Assembly (NCBI GenBank): GCA_963520375.1
Contig: CAUQQF010000006.1
Coordinates: forward strand, 1-64,000
DNA length: 64,000 bases
Origin: JABCPE02 sp963520375
GTDB lineage: Bacteria; Bacteroidota; Bacteroidia; Flavobacteriales; Weeksellaceae
Direction: 5' to 3'
Shown: positions 34,462 through 44,078 of the stretch, piece by piece
Layout: each line of letters starts with the position of its first letter
How positions within the stretch are numbered: position 1 is the first letter of the stretch
Notes under the pieces: model-generated
Databases searched by the model: none
Told to the model about the DNA's origin: nothing
What the model saw: the letters and a program-made list of their open reading frames with translations, nothing else
Made by a program: the position numbers and the translations under genes

Positions 34462-35547
34462 ATGAGTCAAAAAATTTCGGTAATGTTCATTCTGCCCAAC
34501 CTAAAAATGGGTGGGGCAGAGCGGATAATTACCACGATATGCAATCATCTTCCGAGAGAAAAATTCCATCCAAGTCTTTTTCTATTTGAAAAGGTCGGCG
34601 AGTATCTGGATTTCTTGAAGGAAGATGTAGAAATTATAGAAGCGAATACCAAAAGTATTCGTTCTTCTTTGTTGCCTATTTTGAAAACGATAAGACAGCG
34701 AAAGCCAGACATTGTTTTCTGTGGCTGGGGCGAGATTTCGGCGTTCGTTTCTCCGTTTATTCCGTTTTTTAGGAAAACCAAATTCATTTCGCGCGAGACC
34801 AATGTGGTTTCAAAGCATGTTACACGAAAGGAGATCCGATTTTTTTACCGATTTTATAATAATTTTCATCAAATCATTACCCAAAGTGATGATATGACGA
34901 ATGACTTGATTGAGAATTTCAAGATTAAAAAAGAGAAAATATTTAAAATCAATAATCCTGTTGATTTTGATTTTATCAATGAAAAACTGTTGGTTTCGGA
35001 AAAACCAGAAGGTTTTAATACGGAGTTTAAAAATGTGCTGGCGATAGGAAATCTTTCCTCACGAAAAGGTTTTGACAATCTATTGAAAGTTTTTTCTTTC
35101 TTAAAAAATGAAAAAATAAAACTCCATATTCTGGGCGATGGGGCGGATAGGGAACTTCTTCACCAAATGAAACAGGATATGCAGTTGGAAAATGTGATTT
35201 TCCACGGACAGCAGAAAAACCCTTATCAATACCTGAAATTTTCGGATTTGTTTATACTTTCTTCGCGCTATGAAGGTTTCCCAAATGTCCTTTTGGAAGC
35301 GGGAGCCTGTGGTGTGTATGCTCTGGCGAATGACTGCCCAGGGGGAATCAGGGAGATAGTAGAAGAGGGAATCAATGGGGAGATTTCGGATATCAATGAG
35401 CATCAGCAGTTTGCAGAGAAGATAAAAGAAATCCTTTCTACCGAGAAAAGAGAGAAAAACCTTATCATTAATTCCATCAAAAGCCGATTTTCAAAGGAAA
35501 TAATTTTGGGTAAATACGAGGAAATATTACTGAAAATTTCGAATTAA
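34462..35547 (+). CDS. GT4 family glycosyltransferase
   Basis: A 361-residue GT-B transferase. It shows the KMGGAERII loop near residue 14, AIGNLSSRKGFDNLL opening the second domain, and the E-x7-E motif (EGFPNVLLE). It is separate from the main polysaccharide operon and starts 3 bases after the putative toxin gene. It may serve another glycan such as lipopolysaccharide core. Specificity is unknown. Confidence 0.87.
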   Translation: MSQKISVMFILPNLKMGGAERIITTICNHLPREKFHPSLFLFEKVGEYLDFLKEDVEIIEANTKSIRSSLLPILKTIRQRKPDIVFCGWGEISAFVSPFIPFFRKTKFISRETNVVSKHVTRKEIRFFYRFYNNFHQIITQSDDMTNDLIENFKIKKEKIFKINNPVDFDFINEKLLVSEKPEGFNTEFKNVLAIGNLSSRKGFDNLLKVFSFLKNEKIKLHILGDGADRELLHQMKQDMQLENVIFHGQQKNPYQYLKFSDLFILSSRYEGFPNVLLEAGACGVYALANDCPGGIREIVEEGINGEISDINEHQQFAEKIKEILSTEKREKNLIINSIKSRFSKEIILGKYEEILLKISN

Positions 35548-35597
35548 AAAAATATTTGTAATATTGCGTTAGATTTAATTAAAAATTGAATAGGATT

Positions 35598-36473
35598 ATG
35601 ATTAAGAGAATTTTTGGATTAGCTGCTTTGGTCGTTTTTTCAGGATTTGCTACAGCTCAAGAGCAGGCTGTAGATAGTGTAAAAGTGGAAGAAGCAGTTG
35701 TGGCAGCTCATGACGATGAAGAAGGAAAACCGCTGAAACTCCACCATGCAGAGCCTTTGTATATCGACCTTATGAGAGACCTCGGAGCGAGAAAAGGCGA
35801 AAGAGAGTGGAATGTAGCTATGGGTGTTACAGAAAACAATGGTTACTATGAGCTTTCTCCATTAGTAGAATATGAGTGGGCGGTGGCTGATAGGCTTGGT
35901 TTGGAAGTAGAAGTACCTTTTAATGTTTATACTTCTGCTGAAAAACTTCCACATAAATCACCAGGGACAGGTGTTGCAGGTATCAAAACTTCTATCCAGT
36001 ATACTTTCTTGGTGAACAAAAAAGCCTATACTTCCATGGCGATAGGTTACCTCAATGAAATAGAGTTGAACTCTTTCAGAAACTATGGAAATGGGAAATT
36101 TTTCACAGGGAATGTTTATAATCCGTTCTTTGTAGTAGCAAAGGGATGGGGTAAAACTCACAGCATCAGTACGATGGTGTATACAGGGCCTGTTTTCACG
36201 CATCATTTTGGGAGCAATCATGTAGATACAGACTGGCAGATTAACTCGAGTATTCATTATCTAATTCCAAATTCTAGAAACTTTGTTGGTTTGGAGGTGA
36301 ATAAGAGCATTACTAAAGAGAGATTTAATATGGTGCTTAGACCGCAGATTAGAGTAGCTCTAAATGATAACACTATTCTAGGTTTGTTGGTTGGAGTTCC
36401 TACTAACAGACAATACGAGGGATATAGTGGCTTCATCAGACTTGTTTATGAACCGCCTCATAAAAAACACTAA
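35598..36473 (+). CDS. Outer-membrane beta-barrel protein with HAEPLYID motif
   Basis: A 291-residue protein with a signal peptide (cleavage after FATAQ, near residue 21). After an acidic linker it has a conserved segment LHHAEPLYIDLMRDLGARKGEREWNV and then repeated amphipathic strands ending in GFIRLVYEP, typical of an outer-membrane barrel. A TTG at 35586 is possible but ATG 35598 is used. Homologues with the HAEPLYID segment seem frequent in flavobacteria, without a known function. It has a strong terminator. Confidence 0.7.
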   Translation: MIKRIFGLAALVVFSGFATAQEQAVDSVKVEEAVVAAHDDEEGKPLKLHHAEPLYIDLMRDLGARKGEREWNVAMGVTENNGYYELSPLVEYEWAVADRLGLEVEVPFNVYTSAEKLPHKSPGTGVAGIKTSIQYTFLVNKKAYTSMAIGYLNEIELNSFRNYGNGKFFTGNVYNPFFVVAKGWGKTHSISTMVYTGPVFTHHFGSNHVDTDWQINSSIHYLIPNSRNFVGLEVNKSITKERFNMVLRPQIRVALNDNTILGLLVGVPTNRQYEGYSGFIRLVYEPPHKKH

Positions 36474-36482
36474 TAAGATAAG

Positions 36483-36509
36483 AATCCTGCTTTTGGGCAG
36501 GATTTTTTA
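36483..36509. terminator. Bidirectional terminator between barrel gene and GH25 gene
   Basis: AATCCTGC and GCAGGATT form an 8-bp stem followed by six T residues. Confidence 0.85.
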
Positions 36510-36558
36510 TTTTTAGATAAATTTTAAATTATAAAGAAATTTGATTTAAATAAAATGT

Positions 36559-37413
36559 TTAATCTATTAAAAGTTCTCTCATTTCCCATTTGTTTCCGTT
36601 ATAGACATTAAGGTCTATTTTGGTTTCTATGCCGTCTGAGATTCCGTTTTCTGTAAATTGCCATATTTTCCAAGGGTCAGTATCGGAGGGCTGAGGAACA
36701 TCATTATAGTTTGCCATCCAGAGAGGACATTCATCAAATTGTCCCTTTAGATAGTCTTTATAAAAATGGTAGTATGTGTAGAGAATAGGTTTTTTGCCAT
36801 AGTGTTTTTCTATTATATCTATCCAAATATGAAGGTCTTTTATGAATTGTTCTTTGGATTTGGTTTTTGGCAGTTTTTCTACATCTAAAACAGGTCTCAT
36901 ATCGCCAGAAGAGAGATTTACGCTCCTGATATATGAATCTGCCTGAGTGACAGGGTCTTCATCTGGCCGATAGAAATGATAGGCGCCGCGGGTAAGTCCG
37001 TGGTTTTTAGCTTTTTCCCAGTAATGAGCAAAGTGTTTGTCCTTTCCATTGCTGCCCATAGTGGCTCGTAAGACGATGAATTCTAAGGGAATAGCGCCAT
37101 TTAGAATGGTGAGTTTTTCCCAATCGATATGCTCCCGCTCTTGGTAGTGTGAAATGTCTAATCCAAATGTTTTGTCTGAATAGTTTTTTATAATTTTATT
37201 GATTCTCTGCGTTTCAAAAGGCGAGTTGGTCAGTTTTGGTGCTTGTTTTTTAGCGAAATACATTGTGTAATAGTACATTATCTGATTTTTTTTCAGTAAT
37301 GCAACAAGTCCAACAGCCAATAAAAAAAACAGCCCAAGGGAAATGAATAAGTATGAGCGGTTTTTATTTTTTTTAATCTTAGATTTAGATTTTTTTCTCT
37401 TTCGTTTTGCCAT
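36559..37413 (-). CDS. GH25 family lysozyme, membrane anchored
   Basis: A 284-residue protein with a very basic N-terminus, one membrane helix (about residues 21-40) and a GH25 muramidase domain. The catalytic Asp/Glu sites are in FGLDISHYQ, YHFYRP, and PVLDVEKLP, and it ends with the IDLNVYNG strand. It would cut the MurNAc-GlcNAc bond of peptidoglycan from the periplasmic side. It is divergent from thyA. Confidence 0.9.
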   Translation of the reverse strand: MAKRKRKKSKSKIKKNKNRSYLFISLGLFFLLAVGLVALLKKNQIMYYYTMYFAKKQAPKLTNSPFETQRINKIIKNYSDKTFGLDISHYQEREHIDWEKLTILNGAIPLEFIVLRATMGSNGKDKHFAHYWEKAKNHGLTRGAYHFYRPDEDPVTQADSYIRSVNLSSGDMRPVLDVEKLPKTKSKEQFIKDLHIWIDIIEKHYGKKPILYTYYHFYKDYLKGQFDECPLWMANYNDVPQPSDTDPWKIWQFTENGISDGIETKIDLNVYNGNKWEMRELLID

Positions 37414-37435
37414 TTTGCAAATTTAAAAAAAATCC

Positions 37436-37465
37436 TTGCCTTTCTATGAAATTTAGTTATATTTG
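37436..37465 (+). promoter_or_regulatory. Promoter of thyA
   Basis: TTG at 37436-37438 and TATATTTG at 37458-37465 are 19 bases apart. The start would be about 15 bases before the ATG. Confidence 0.8.
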
Positions 37466-37485
37466 TGGACATTTTGAAAGAATAA

Positions 37486-38280
37486 ATGCAAAATTATTTA
37501 GATTTATTACGATATATAAAAGAAAACGGAACAGATAAAACGGATAGGACAGGGACGGGAACGCGAAGTGTATTTGGGTATCAGTTGAGATATGATTTGA
37601 GTAAAGGATTTCCGCTGGTAACGACTAAGAAAGTTCACCTCAAATCCATTATCTACGAACTTCTTTGGTTTTTAAAAGGAGATACGAATGTGAAGTATCT
37701 TCAGGAAAATGGTGTTACGATTTGGGATGAATGGGCAGATGCTGAGGGAAATCTTGGGCCTGTGTATGGCGCTCAGTGGAGAAGCTGGCACGGAGCGGAT
37801 GGGAAAGTGATAGATCAAATCAGCGAAGTGATAGACCAAATCAAGAAAAATTCTGACAGCCGCAGGCTCATCGTATCTGCATGGAATGTAGCAGAGCTGC
37901 CAAAAATGGCACTGGCTCCTTGTCATGCGATGTTTCAGTTTTATGTAGCAGATGGGAAACTGTCTTTGCAGCTCTATCAGAGGAGCGCAGATGTGTTTCT
38001 GGGAGTGCCGTTTAACATCGCTAGTTATGCTCTTCTGCTGATGATGGTAGCCCAAGTTTGTGATTTGGAAGTTGGTGAGTATGTGCATACTTTTGGTGAT
38101 GTGCATATTTATAATAATCATTTTGAGCAGGTGGAAAAACAGCTTTCCCGAGAGCCAAAATCTTTACCGACGATGAAACTTAATCCAGAAATCAAAAATA
38201 TTTTTGATTTTGATTTTAATGATTTTACACTAGAAAACTATGACCCACACCCAGGGATAAAAGCTCCTGTGGCGATTTAA
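37486..38280 (+). CDS. thyA: Thymidylate synthase
   Basis: A 264-residue enzyme that converts dUMP to dTMP using methylene-tetrahydrofolate. The catalytic Cys146 lies in LAPCHAMFQFYV. RTGTGTRSVFG binds phosphate, and WDEWADAEGNLGPVYGAQWR and RSADVFLGVPFNIASYALL are family signatures. Length is equal to the E. coli enzyme. No folA gene follows directly. Confidence 0.97.
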   Translation: MQNYLDLLRYIKENGTDKTDRTGTGTRSVFGYQLRYDLSKGFPLVTTKKVHLKSIIYELLWFLKGDTNVKYLQENGVTIWDEWADAEGNLGPVYGAQWRSWHGADGKVIDQISEVIDQIKKNSDSRRLIVSAWNVAELPKMALAPCHAMFQFYVADGKLSLQLYQRSADVFLGVPFNIASYALLLMMVAQVCDLEVGEYVHTFGDVHIYNNHFEQVEKQLSREPKSLPTMKLNPEIKNIFDFDFNDFTLENYDPHPGIKAPVAI

Positions 38281-38318
38281 AATAGGACATTTAAACTAAA
38301 AATAGAACACATAAACAA

Positions 38319-39044
38319 ATGAACAAAATACTAATATCAGCCTTGCTACTGACTGCTGGATATGCTTTTGGACAAATGGAAATAGGCTGGGATAGCAGTA
38401 ATCTAAAGAAAAAAGTAAAATCTATCAAAGAGACGATGTACTATCTTCCAACTGAGGATATGGGAGGTGTAAAGCAAGAAATATCCAATCTCGAAAGGAA
38501 AAGAATAACTTATACTTTAGAAGGTGAAAACGAGATGATAATATATCATGATGAGAACGACAAGATAATAGAAAAGAGACCATTACCCCAAAATAAAATC
38601 CTTAGAGGGAGAATTTTGTATGAAGAACCAAGAGGATTTATTGATAATTACGATGATAAAGGGAATATTGTTGAGACTATTTACCTTAGTCAAAATCCTG
38701 ATATAGTGGCTAAATCATATTACAAATACGATGACAAGGGCAATATCATAGAGCAAATCCTTGATGATATTGTAGAAGAGCCTTTGTACAGGAGATTTGT
38801 CTTTAAGTACGATAGCAAAGGAAACAGAATCAAGGATATAGTCTATAATAAGGAAGGGAAAAAAATAGACCAAATCCGATATAAGTACAACAAATACAAC
38901 GATATTGTGAAGAAAAAATATTACAAAACATCTTTCCAATATCGATACAAATATGACGAAAAGAATAATTGGATAGAGAGAATCTCTCTAAAACAAAATA
39001 AACCATTTATCATAACTAAAAGAGTAATAGAATATTACGACTAA
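38319..39044 (+). CDS. Secreted YD-repeat-like protein
   Basis: A 241-residue protein with a signal peptide (cleavage near AGYAFGQ). The body contains several YD-like units: NYDDKGNIVETIYL, YDDKGNIIEQIL, KYDSKGNRIKDIVY and KYNKYNDIV. These are the short beta-hairpin repeats seen in RHS and related surface proteins. There is no toxin or transport domain. It is probably a periplasmic or surface-exposed protein of unknown role. Confidence 0.75.
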   Translation: MNKILISALLLTAGYAFGQMEIGWDSSNLKKKVKSIKETMYYLPTEDMGGVKQEISNLERKRITYTLEGENEMIIYHDENDKIIEKRPLPQNKILRGRILYEEPRGFIDNYDDKGNIVETIYLSQNPDIVAKSYYKYDDKGNIIEQILDDIVEEPLYRRFVFKYDSKGNRIKDIVYNKEGKKIDQIRYKYNKYNDIVKKKYYKTSFQYRYKYDEKNNWIERISLKQNKPFIITKRVIEYYD

Positions 39045-39090
39045 TCTAATGATTATTAATTAAATAAAAAAGAATTAAAATTTATTAACA

Positions 39091-41607
39091 ATGAAAAAGA
39101 TTTTATTTTCAGCGATGATGCTTGGAGCAGTTTTAGGAAGTAATTTTGCCCTTGCACAGACCGAAACTTCTGGTAGAAATGCTCCGTATAGAGCTACTCA
39201 CAACAAGACTACAGAACTGAAACACACCAAACTAAAGGTGAAATTTGACTTTGAAAAAGAGCAAATGCATGGTGAAGAGTGGCTTACAGCATCGCCTCAT
39301 TTCTATGCATCAGATTCTTTGGTGCTTAATGCAAAAGCAATGCTTATCCACGAAATAGCTTTGGATAAAAATGGTTCTAAAAAACCTTTGAAATATACTT
39401 ATTCAGATGATTTGTTGAGAATAAATCTTGATAAACAATATCAAAAAGGGCAGGACTATACGGTTTATATCAAATATACAGCACGCCCAAATGAGCATAA
39501 AGGAAAGGGAAGTGCAGCGATTAACTCTGCGAAAGGGCTTTATTTCATCAATGCTCAAGGAAAAGACCCAGACAAGCCAACTCAGATATGGACACAAGGT
39601 GAAACAGAGTCTAACTCCGTGTGGTTCCCTACGATAGACAAACCAAATCAAAAGACTACGCAGGAGCTCTATATGACGGTTCCAGATAAATTCGTGACCC
39701 TTTCTAATGGTATTTTGAAATCTTCTACTAAAGAAAATGGAGGACTGAGAACAGACTACTGGGTAATGGACAAAAAACACGCTCCATACCTATTCTTTAT
39801 GGGAGTGGGAGAGTATGCGATAGTAAAGGATAAATGGAAAAACATAGCAGTAGATTATTATGTAGAGAAGGAATATGAGCCTTATGCAAAACAAATATTC
39901 GGGATGACTCCAGAGATGCTGGATTTCTTCTCTAAAAAACTAAAATACGAATATCCTTGGCAAAAATACGCACAGCTGGTAGGAAGAGACTATGTAAGCG
40001 GTGCGATGGAAAATACAACTGCCGTAATCCACGGAGAATATGCGAACTTAAAGGAAGGCGACCTTGTAGATGAGAATTCTTGGGAACCTGTGATTGCTCA
40101 CGAGCTGTTCCACCACTGGTTTGGAGATTTGGTAACTGCTGAAAGCTGGTCTAATCTTACTGTAAATGAGTCTTTTGCGAATTATTCTGAATACCTTTGG
40201 AATGAATATAAATACGGAAAAGATGCAGCAGATTATCATTTAATGAATGATATTTCGGCATATATTCATAATCCGCTGAATTACAGCAAACATTTGGTGA
40301 GATTTGATTATAAGAGCCGTGAGGATATGTTTGACAGCGTATCTTATAACAAAGGAGGCGGAATTCTTCACATGTTGAGAAATTATCTTGGTGATGAAGC
40401 GTTCTTTGAAGGGCTTTCTGATTATTTGAAAACCAATGAATACGGAACAGGAGAGGCGCACCAGCTGAGACTTTCTTTAGAAAAAGTTTCTGGAAAAGAC
40501 CTTAACTGGTTCTTTAATCAGTGGTATTTTAACAGCGGAAACCCTAAATTAGATGTAAAATATTCTTATGAACCAGTGAAAAAACAAACTGTGGTGACGA
40601 TTAACCAGACTCAAGACCAATATTTTGAGTTCCCACTTACCATAGATATCCACGAAAACGGAAAAGTAAGAAGAGAAAAAGTGTGGGTAGATGCTAAAGC
40701 GAAGAATGATTTTACATTCAACACAGCGAAAAGTCCAGAGCTTATCAATGTAGATGCAGACGGGCTTCTATTAGCAGAAATTAGCGATACCAAAACTCCT
40801 GAACAATACGCTCTACAATATGCTAAAACTAAGGAGTTTAAGAGCAAATATCTGGCATTAAAAAATGCAGCTGAAAATGCAAAGAAAAATAATAACATCA
40901 CTTCTGTGAAAACATTGGTATCTGCATTGAAAGATCCGTTTTTCAGATTGAGAATTCAGGCGCTTGGAGGATTAGATTTATCTAAACCAGAACAGGCAAA
41001 ACTGGCTCTGTCAGAAGTAGAAAAATTAGCTCAGAAAGACCCTAAAACATTGGTTCAGGCGGCGGCAATCAAAGCATTGGCTACGACTAAGAACAAGAAA
41101 TACCTGCCAATCTACGAAAAGGGAATCAGCTCTGTGTCAAACGCAGTGAAAGCAGCTTCTCTATCAGCTATTTCTATGACAGACCCAGAGAGAGTAAAAG
41201 CCCTTGCGGACAAAGTGGATTTATCCAAAGCATCAGAAGAAACCATTACACAGCTGTTGCCTACAATCGTGGATAACAAAATCGCGTCGCAGATGCCTTA
41301 CATAGGGAGAGTGGTGGCATTTTATCCATTCCTAAAATTTCAAGACGAAAAAGCAGGAGCTACGGCTGAAAAAGGGTTCAACTGGATAATGGAATCTGAT
41401 AACACAAAGGCTACGGCTGGAGTTGCAAAGATTTTGAAACAAGTAAAATCTGAAATTCCAGATAATCCAAATGTGAAAATGATGATAGTGCAGATGCTTG
41501 AGAATGGACTTGCTAAGAAAACAGAATTACTAAGAGCAAATCCAAAAAGCGAGAGCATCAACCAGCAAATAAAGTTACTGACAGAAACACTAGAACTTTA
41601 TAAATAA
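39091..41607 (+). CDS. M1 family metallo-aminopeptidase
   Basis: An 838-residue secreted zinc aminopeptidase with a signal peptide (cleavage near NFALAQ). The exopeptidase motif GAMEN is at 304-308, the zinc motif HELFH at 337-341, and the third ligand Glu at 360 (TVNESFANY). The C-terminal 250 residues are HEAT-like helices. It probably acts in the periplasm or at the surface in peptide scavenging. No type IX C-terminal sorting domain was seen. Confidence 0.93.
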   Translation: MKKILFSAMMLGAVLGSNFALAQTETSGRNAPYRATHNKTTELKHTKLKVKFDFEKEQMHGEEWLTASPHFYASDSLVLNAKAMLIHEIALDKNGSKKPLKYTYSDDLLRINLDKQYQKGQDYTVYIKYTARPNEHKGKGSAAINSAKGLYFINAQGKDPDKPTQIWTQGETESNSVWFPTIDKPNQKTTQELYMTVPDKFVTLSNGILKSSTKENGGLRTDYWVMDKKHAPYLFFMGVGEYAIVKDKWKNIAVDYYVEKEYEPYAKQIFGMTPEMLDFFSKKLKYEYPWQKYAQLVGRDYVSGAMENTTAVIHGEYANLKEGDLVDENSWEPVIAHELFHHWFGDLVTAESWSNLTVNESFANYSEYLWNEYKYGKDAADYHLMNDISAYIHNPLNYSKHLVRFDYKSREDMFDSVSYNKGGGILHMLRNYLGDEAFFEGLSDYLKTNEYGTGEAHQLRLSLEKVSGKDLNWFFNQWYFNSGNPKLDVKYSYEPVKKQTVVTINQTQDQYFEFPLTIDIHENGKVRREKVWVDAKAKNDFTFNTAKSPELINVDADGLLLAEISDTKTPEQYALQYAKTKEFKSKYLALKNAAENAKKNNNITSVKTLVSALKDPFFRLRIQALGGLDLSKPEQAKLALSEVEKLAQKDPKTLVQAAAIKALATTKNKKYLPIYEKGISSVSNAVKAASLSAISMTDPERVKALADKVDLSKASEETITQLLPTIVDNKIASQMPYIGRVVAFYPFLKFQDEKAGATAEKGFNWIMESDNTKATAGVAKILKQVKSEIPDNPNVKMMIVQMLENGLAKKTELLRANPKSESINQQIKLLTETLELYK

Positions 41608-41613
41608 AAACCC

Positions 41614-41647
41614 AAAAAGCTTGACAAATTTTGTCAGGCTTTTTTGT
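41614..41647 (+). terminator. Terminator after the M1 peptidase gene
   Basis: AAAAAGC-TTGACAAA pairs with TTTGTCA-GGCTTTTTT, with a small internal mismatch, and ends in a T-run. Confidence 0.8.
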
Positions 41648-41709
41648 TTTTGTAGGTTTTGATGAGTAAAAAACAGCATATTCTTTCGCAGATTTACAGC
41701 AAAATAATG

Positions 41710-41717
41710 TATTTTTG
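41710..41717 (+). promoter_or_regulatory. -7 box of DUF368-DUF58 operon
   Basis: TATTTTTG, 17 bases before the ATG at 41735. No matching -33 TTG. Confidence 0.4.
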
Positions 41718-41734
41718 TAGCATATAAGAATTTT

Positions 41735-42661
41735 ATGAAAAGGACTTTGAAGGATTATCTATTCATTACACTTCGCGGTGTGGCTATGGGAGCTGCTGAT
41801 GTGGTGCCTGGGGTTTCTGGGGGGACTATTGCTTTCATATCAGGGATTTACCAAGAGCTTATAGATTCTATCAATAAAATCAACTTTACAGCAGTAAAAA
41901 TTTTAAGAAAAGAAGGGGTAAAATCCGCATGGGAGTATATCAATGGAAATTTCTTTGTGGCTTTATTTTTGGGGATAGGAATCAGTATTTTATCCCTAGC
42001 GAAAGGCATCAAATACCTTTTGGGAACTCATCCGATAGCGGTTTGGTCTTTCTTCTTTGGGCTGATGATGGCGAGTGTTCTTTTTCTGTGGAAAGATATC
42101 AAGAAATGGGATGCTCCAGCAGTTATTGCTATCGTAATAGCTGCATTTACAGCGTATTATATCACGGTTATTCCTCCATTGGTGAATAATAATGGGTATA
42201 TTTTCTTGTTCTTTGCAGGGGCTTTGGCTATTTGTGCGATGATTTTGCCAGGGATTTCAGGAGCATTTATTTTGGTGCTTTTAGGGGCTTATCATACGGT
42301 GCTGAATGCGCTGGATACTTTTGATTTAAAGGTTTTGTCTATTGTAGGGCTGGGCGCAGTGACAGGGATTTTGAGTTTTTCTAAGGCTTTGAAATGGCTT
42401 TTTGAACACAAAAAAAATACCACAATGGCAGGGCTTACAGGCTTTATCATTGGTTCTCTGAATAAAGTATGGCCATGGAAAGAGGTTTTGGATAAGGAAA
42501 TAGATGCTCATGGGAAGGAAATTATTTTGCTGGAAAAGAGCGTGCTGCCTTCGGATTTTGCTGGAGAACCTCAGGTTTTATTGGCAGTGGGGCTGGCTTT
42601 TGCGGGGTTTATTTTGATTTATGGAATTGAAAAATGGGCATCAAAAATGCAAAATGTTTAA
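41735..42661 (+). CDS. DUF368 family membrane protein, PopT-type polyprenyl-phosphate transporter
   Basis: A 308-residue polytopic protein. The repeated signatures GAADVVPGVSGGTIAFI near the N-terminus and GALAICAMILPGISGAFILVLLGAY in the middle define the DUF368 family. Members of this family have been shown to recycle undecaprenyl phosphate across the cytoplasmic membrane for cell wall and polysaccharide synthesis. That assignment is by family. The next gene starts 15 bases downstream. Confidence 0.85.
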   Translation: MKRTLKDYLFITLRGVAMGAADVVPGVSGGTIAFISGIYQELIDSINKINFTAVKILRKEGVKSAWEYINGNFFVALFLGIGISILSLAKGIKYLLGTHPIAVWSFFFGLMMASVLFLWKDIKKWDAPAVIAIVIAAFTAYYITVIPPLVNNNGYIFLFFAGALAICAMILPGISGAFILVLLGAYHTVLNALDTFDLKVLSIVGLGAVTGILSFSKALKWLFEHKKNTTMAGLTGFIIGSLNKVWPWKEVLDKEIDAHGKEIILLEKSVLPSDFAGEPQVLLAVGLAFAGFILIYGIEKWASKMQNV

Positions 42662-42676
42662 CCAGCAAGAAAAGAT

Positions 42677-44002
42677 ATGTGGAAGCGTTTTTATATCAAT
42701 CATAGATTTTTTCATATTCTGACAGGAGTAGGATTATGCTATGTTTTGGCGTTTTTCTTTCCAAAACTTACATGGTTTGCTCATGGTTTTTTGTGTCTTT
42801 TAGTGGTGCTTTTTATCGTGGATTCGATGCTTTTGTTTAACCAAAAAGATGCAATCTATTCCCAAAGAATTTTGCCTGAAAAATTGTCTAATGGCGATGA
42901 AAACTCCGTGAAAATAGACATTAAGAATAATTATCCATTTTGGGTGGATTTGAAAATTATAGATGAAATTCCATTCCAGTTCCAAAAAAGGGATTTTTTG
43001 ATAAAAAAGACCATTTTGCCACAGGGAAGTTCGTTTTTTGAATATATTTTAATCCCGAAAGAAAGGGGAGAGTATGTCTTTGGAGGGCTGAATATTTTTG
43101 CTAAAAGTCCTATTGGTCTTGTTTCTAGAAAATTTATTTTTCAGAAAGAAGCCTCTTTGCCGAGTTATCCTTCTTTTGTTCATCTTCGTAAGTATGAGCT
43201 GATGGCTCTTCAGAACGAGTTTTTGCTTGGTGGGATTAAAAAAATCCGAAAACTGGGGCATACGATGGAGTTTGAGCAGATACGGGATTATGTGCAAGGA
43301 GACGATATAAGGAGTATCAACTGGAAGGCTACTTCTAAGGCTAACAAGCTGATGGTCAATCAGTACCAAGATGAAAGATCCCAAAGAATCTATATGCTGA
43401 TAGATAAAGGAAGGACGATGCAGATGCCTTTCCAGGGGCTGAGTCTCTTGGATTATTCCATAAATGCAGTGATGGCGCTTTCGCATATCATTTTGAAGAA
43501 GAGCGACCGAGCGGGGATGATGACTTTTTCCCAAAAGACAGAGAATAAGGTTCAGGCGGAGCAAAAGTCTGGTCAGCTGAAAAAAATATCAGAGGCGCTT
43601 TATAACATCAAAACCAATTTTTATGAAAGTGATTTCAGCCGACTTTATCAAGATGTGAAAACCTCCATCAACCAAAGAAGTCTGGTGCTGCTTTTTACTA
43701 ATTTTGAAACACTGGATGCCGTTAATAGACAAATGAAATACTTGCGTGGCATTGCGAGAAATCACCTTTTGGTAGTTATCTTTTTTAAAAATTCTGAACT
43801 AAATGATTTAATGAATAAAAAGCCAGAAAATATTCAGGAAGTCTATGATGAGATTATCGCTGAAAAGCTGGAATTTGAGAAAAAATTGATTATCCAAGAG
43901 CTGAGAAAATACGGAATATTCACGATTTACACACTTCCAGAAAATCTAAATATAGAGGTGATAAACAAATATCTGGAAATCAAAGCAAGAGGAATTTTAT
44001 AG
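42677..44002 (+). CDS. DUF58 domain protein (vWA-like), membrane anchored
   Basis: A 441-residue protein with two N-terminal membrane helices and a C-terminal DUF58 region containing the family signature TMEFEQIRDYVQGDDIRSINWKATSK (about residues 194-219) and a vWA-like fold (YMLIDKGRTMQM). DUF58 proteins usually work with MoxR AAA+ ATPases, but no moxR gene is adjacent here. The partner is likely elsewhere. Confidence 0.85.
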   Translation: MWKRFYINHRFFHILTGVGLCYVLAFFFPKLTWFAHGFLCLLVVLFIVDSMLLFNQKDAIYSQRILPEKLSNGDENSVKIDIKNNYPFWVDLKIIDEIPFQFQKRDFLIKKTILPQGSSFFEYILIPKERGEYVFGGLNIFAKSPIGLVSRKFIFQKEASLPSYPSFVHLRKYELMALQNEFLLGGIKKIRKLGHTMEFEQIRDYVQGDDIRSINWKATSKANKLMVNQYQDERSQRIYMLIDKGRTMQMPFQGLSLLDYSINAVMALSHIILKKSDRAGMMTFSQKTENKVQAEQKSGQLKKISEALYNIKTNFYESDFSRLYQDVKTSINQRSLVLLFTNFETLDAVNRQMKYLRGIARNHLLVVIFFKNSELNDLMNKKPENIQEVYDEIIAEKLEFEKKLIIQELRKYGIFTIYTLPENLNIEVINKYLEIKARGIL

Positions 44003-44009
44003 CTAATAA

Positions 44010-44040
44010 AAAGGTCAGTCACAAAATGTGGCTGACCTTT
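44010..44040. terminator. Bidirectional terminator between DUF58 gene and ychF
   Basis: AAAGGTCAGTCACA (44010-44023) pairs over 14 positions with TGTGGCTGACCTTT (44027-44040), with a 3-base loop. Confidence 0.9.
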
Positions 44041-44078
44041 ACATTAAAAATAATATGAGAAAAATTCATTAACAATAA

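Noticed and set aside
37411..37425. Minus-strand TAAATTTG as promoter of the GH25 gene
   Set aside because: It lies only 5-12 bases ahead of the start codon, which would make the message leaderless, and no -33 box was found.
39091..41607. M1 peptidase as a type IX secretion cargo
   Set aside because: The C-terminus is helical and lacks the sorting-domain strands; a plain signal peptide explains its export.
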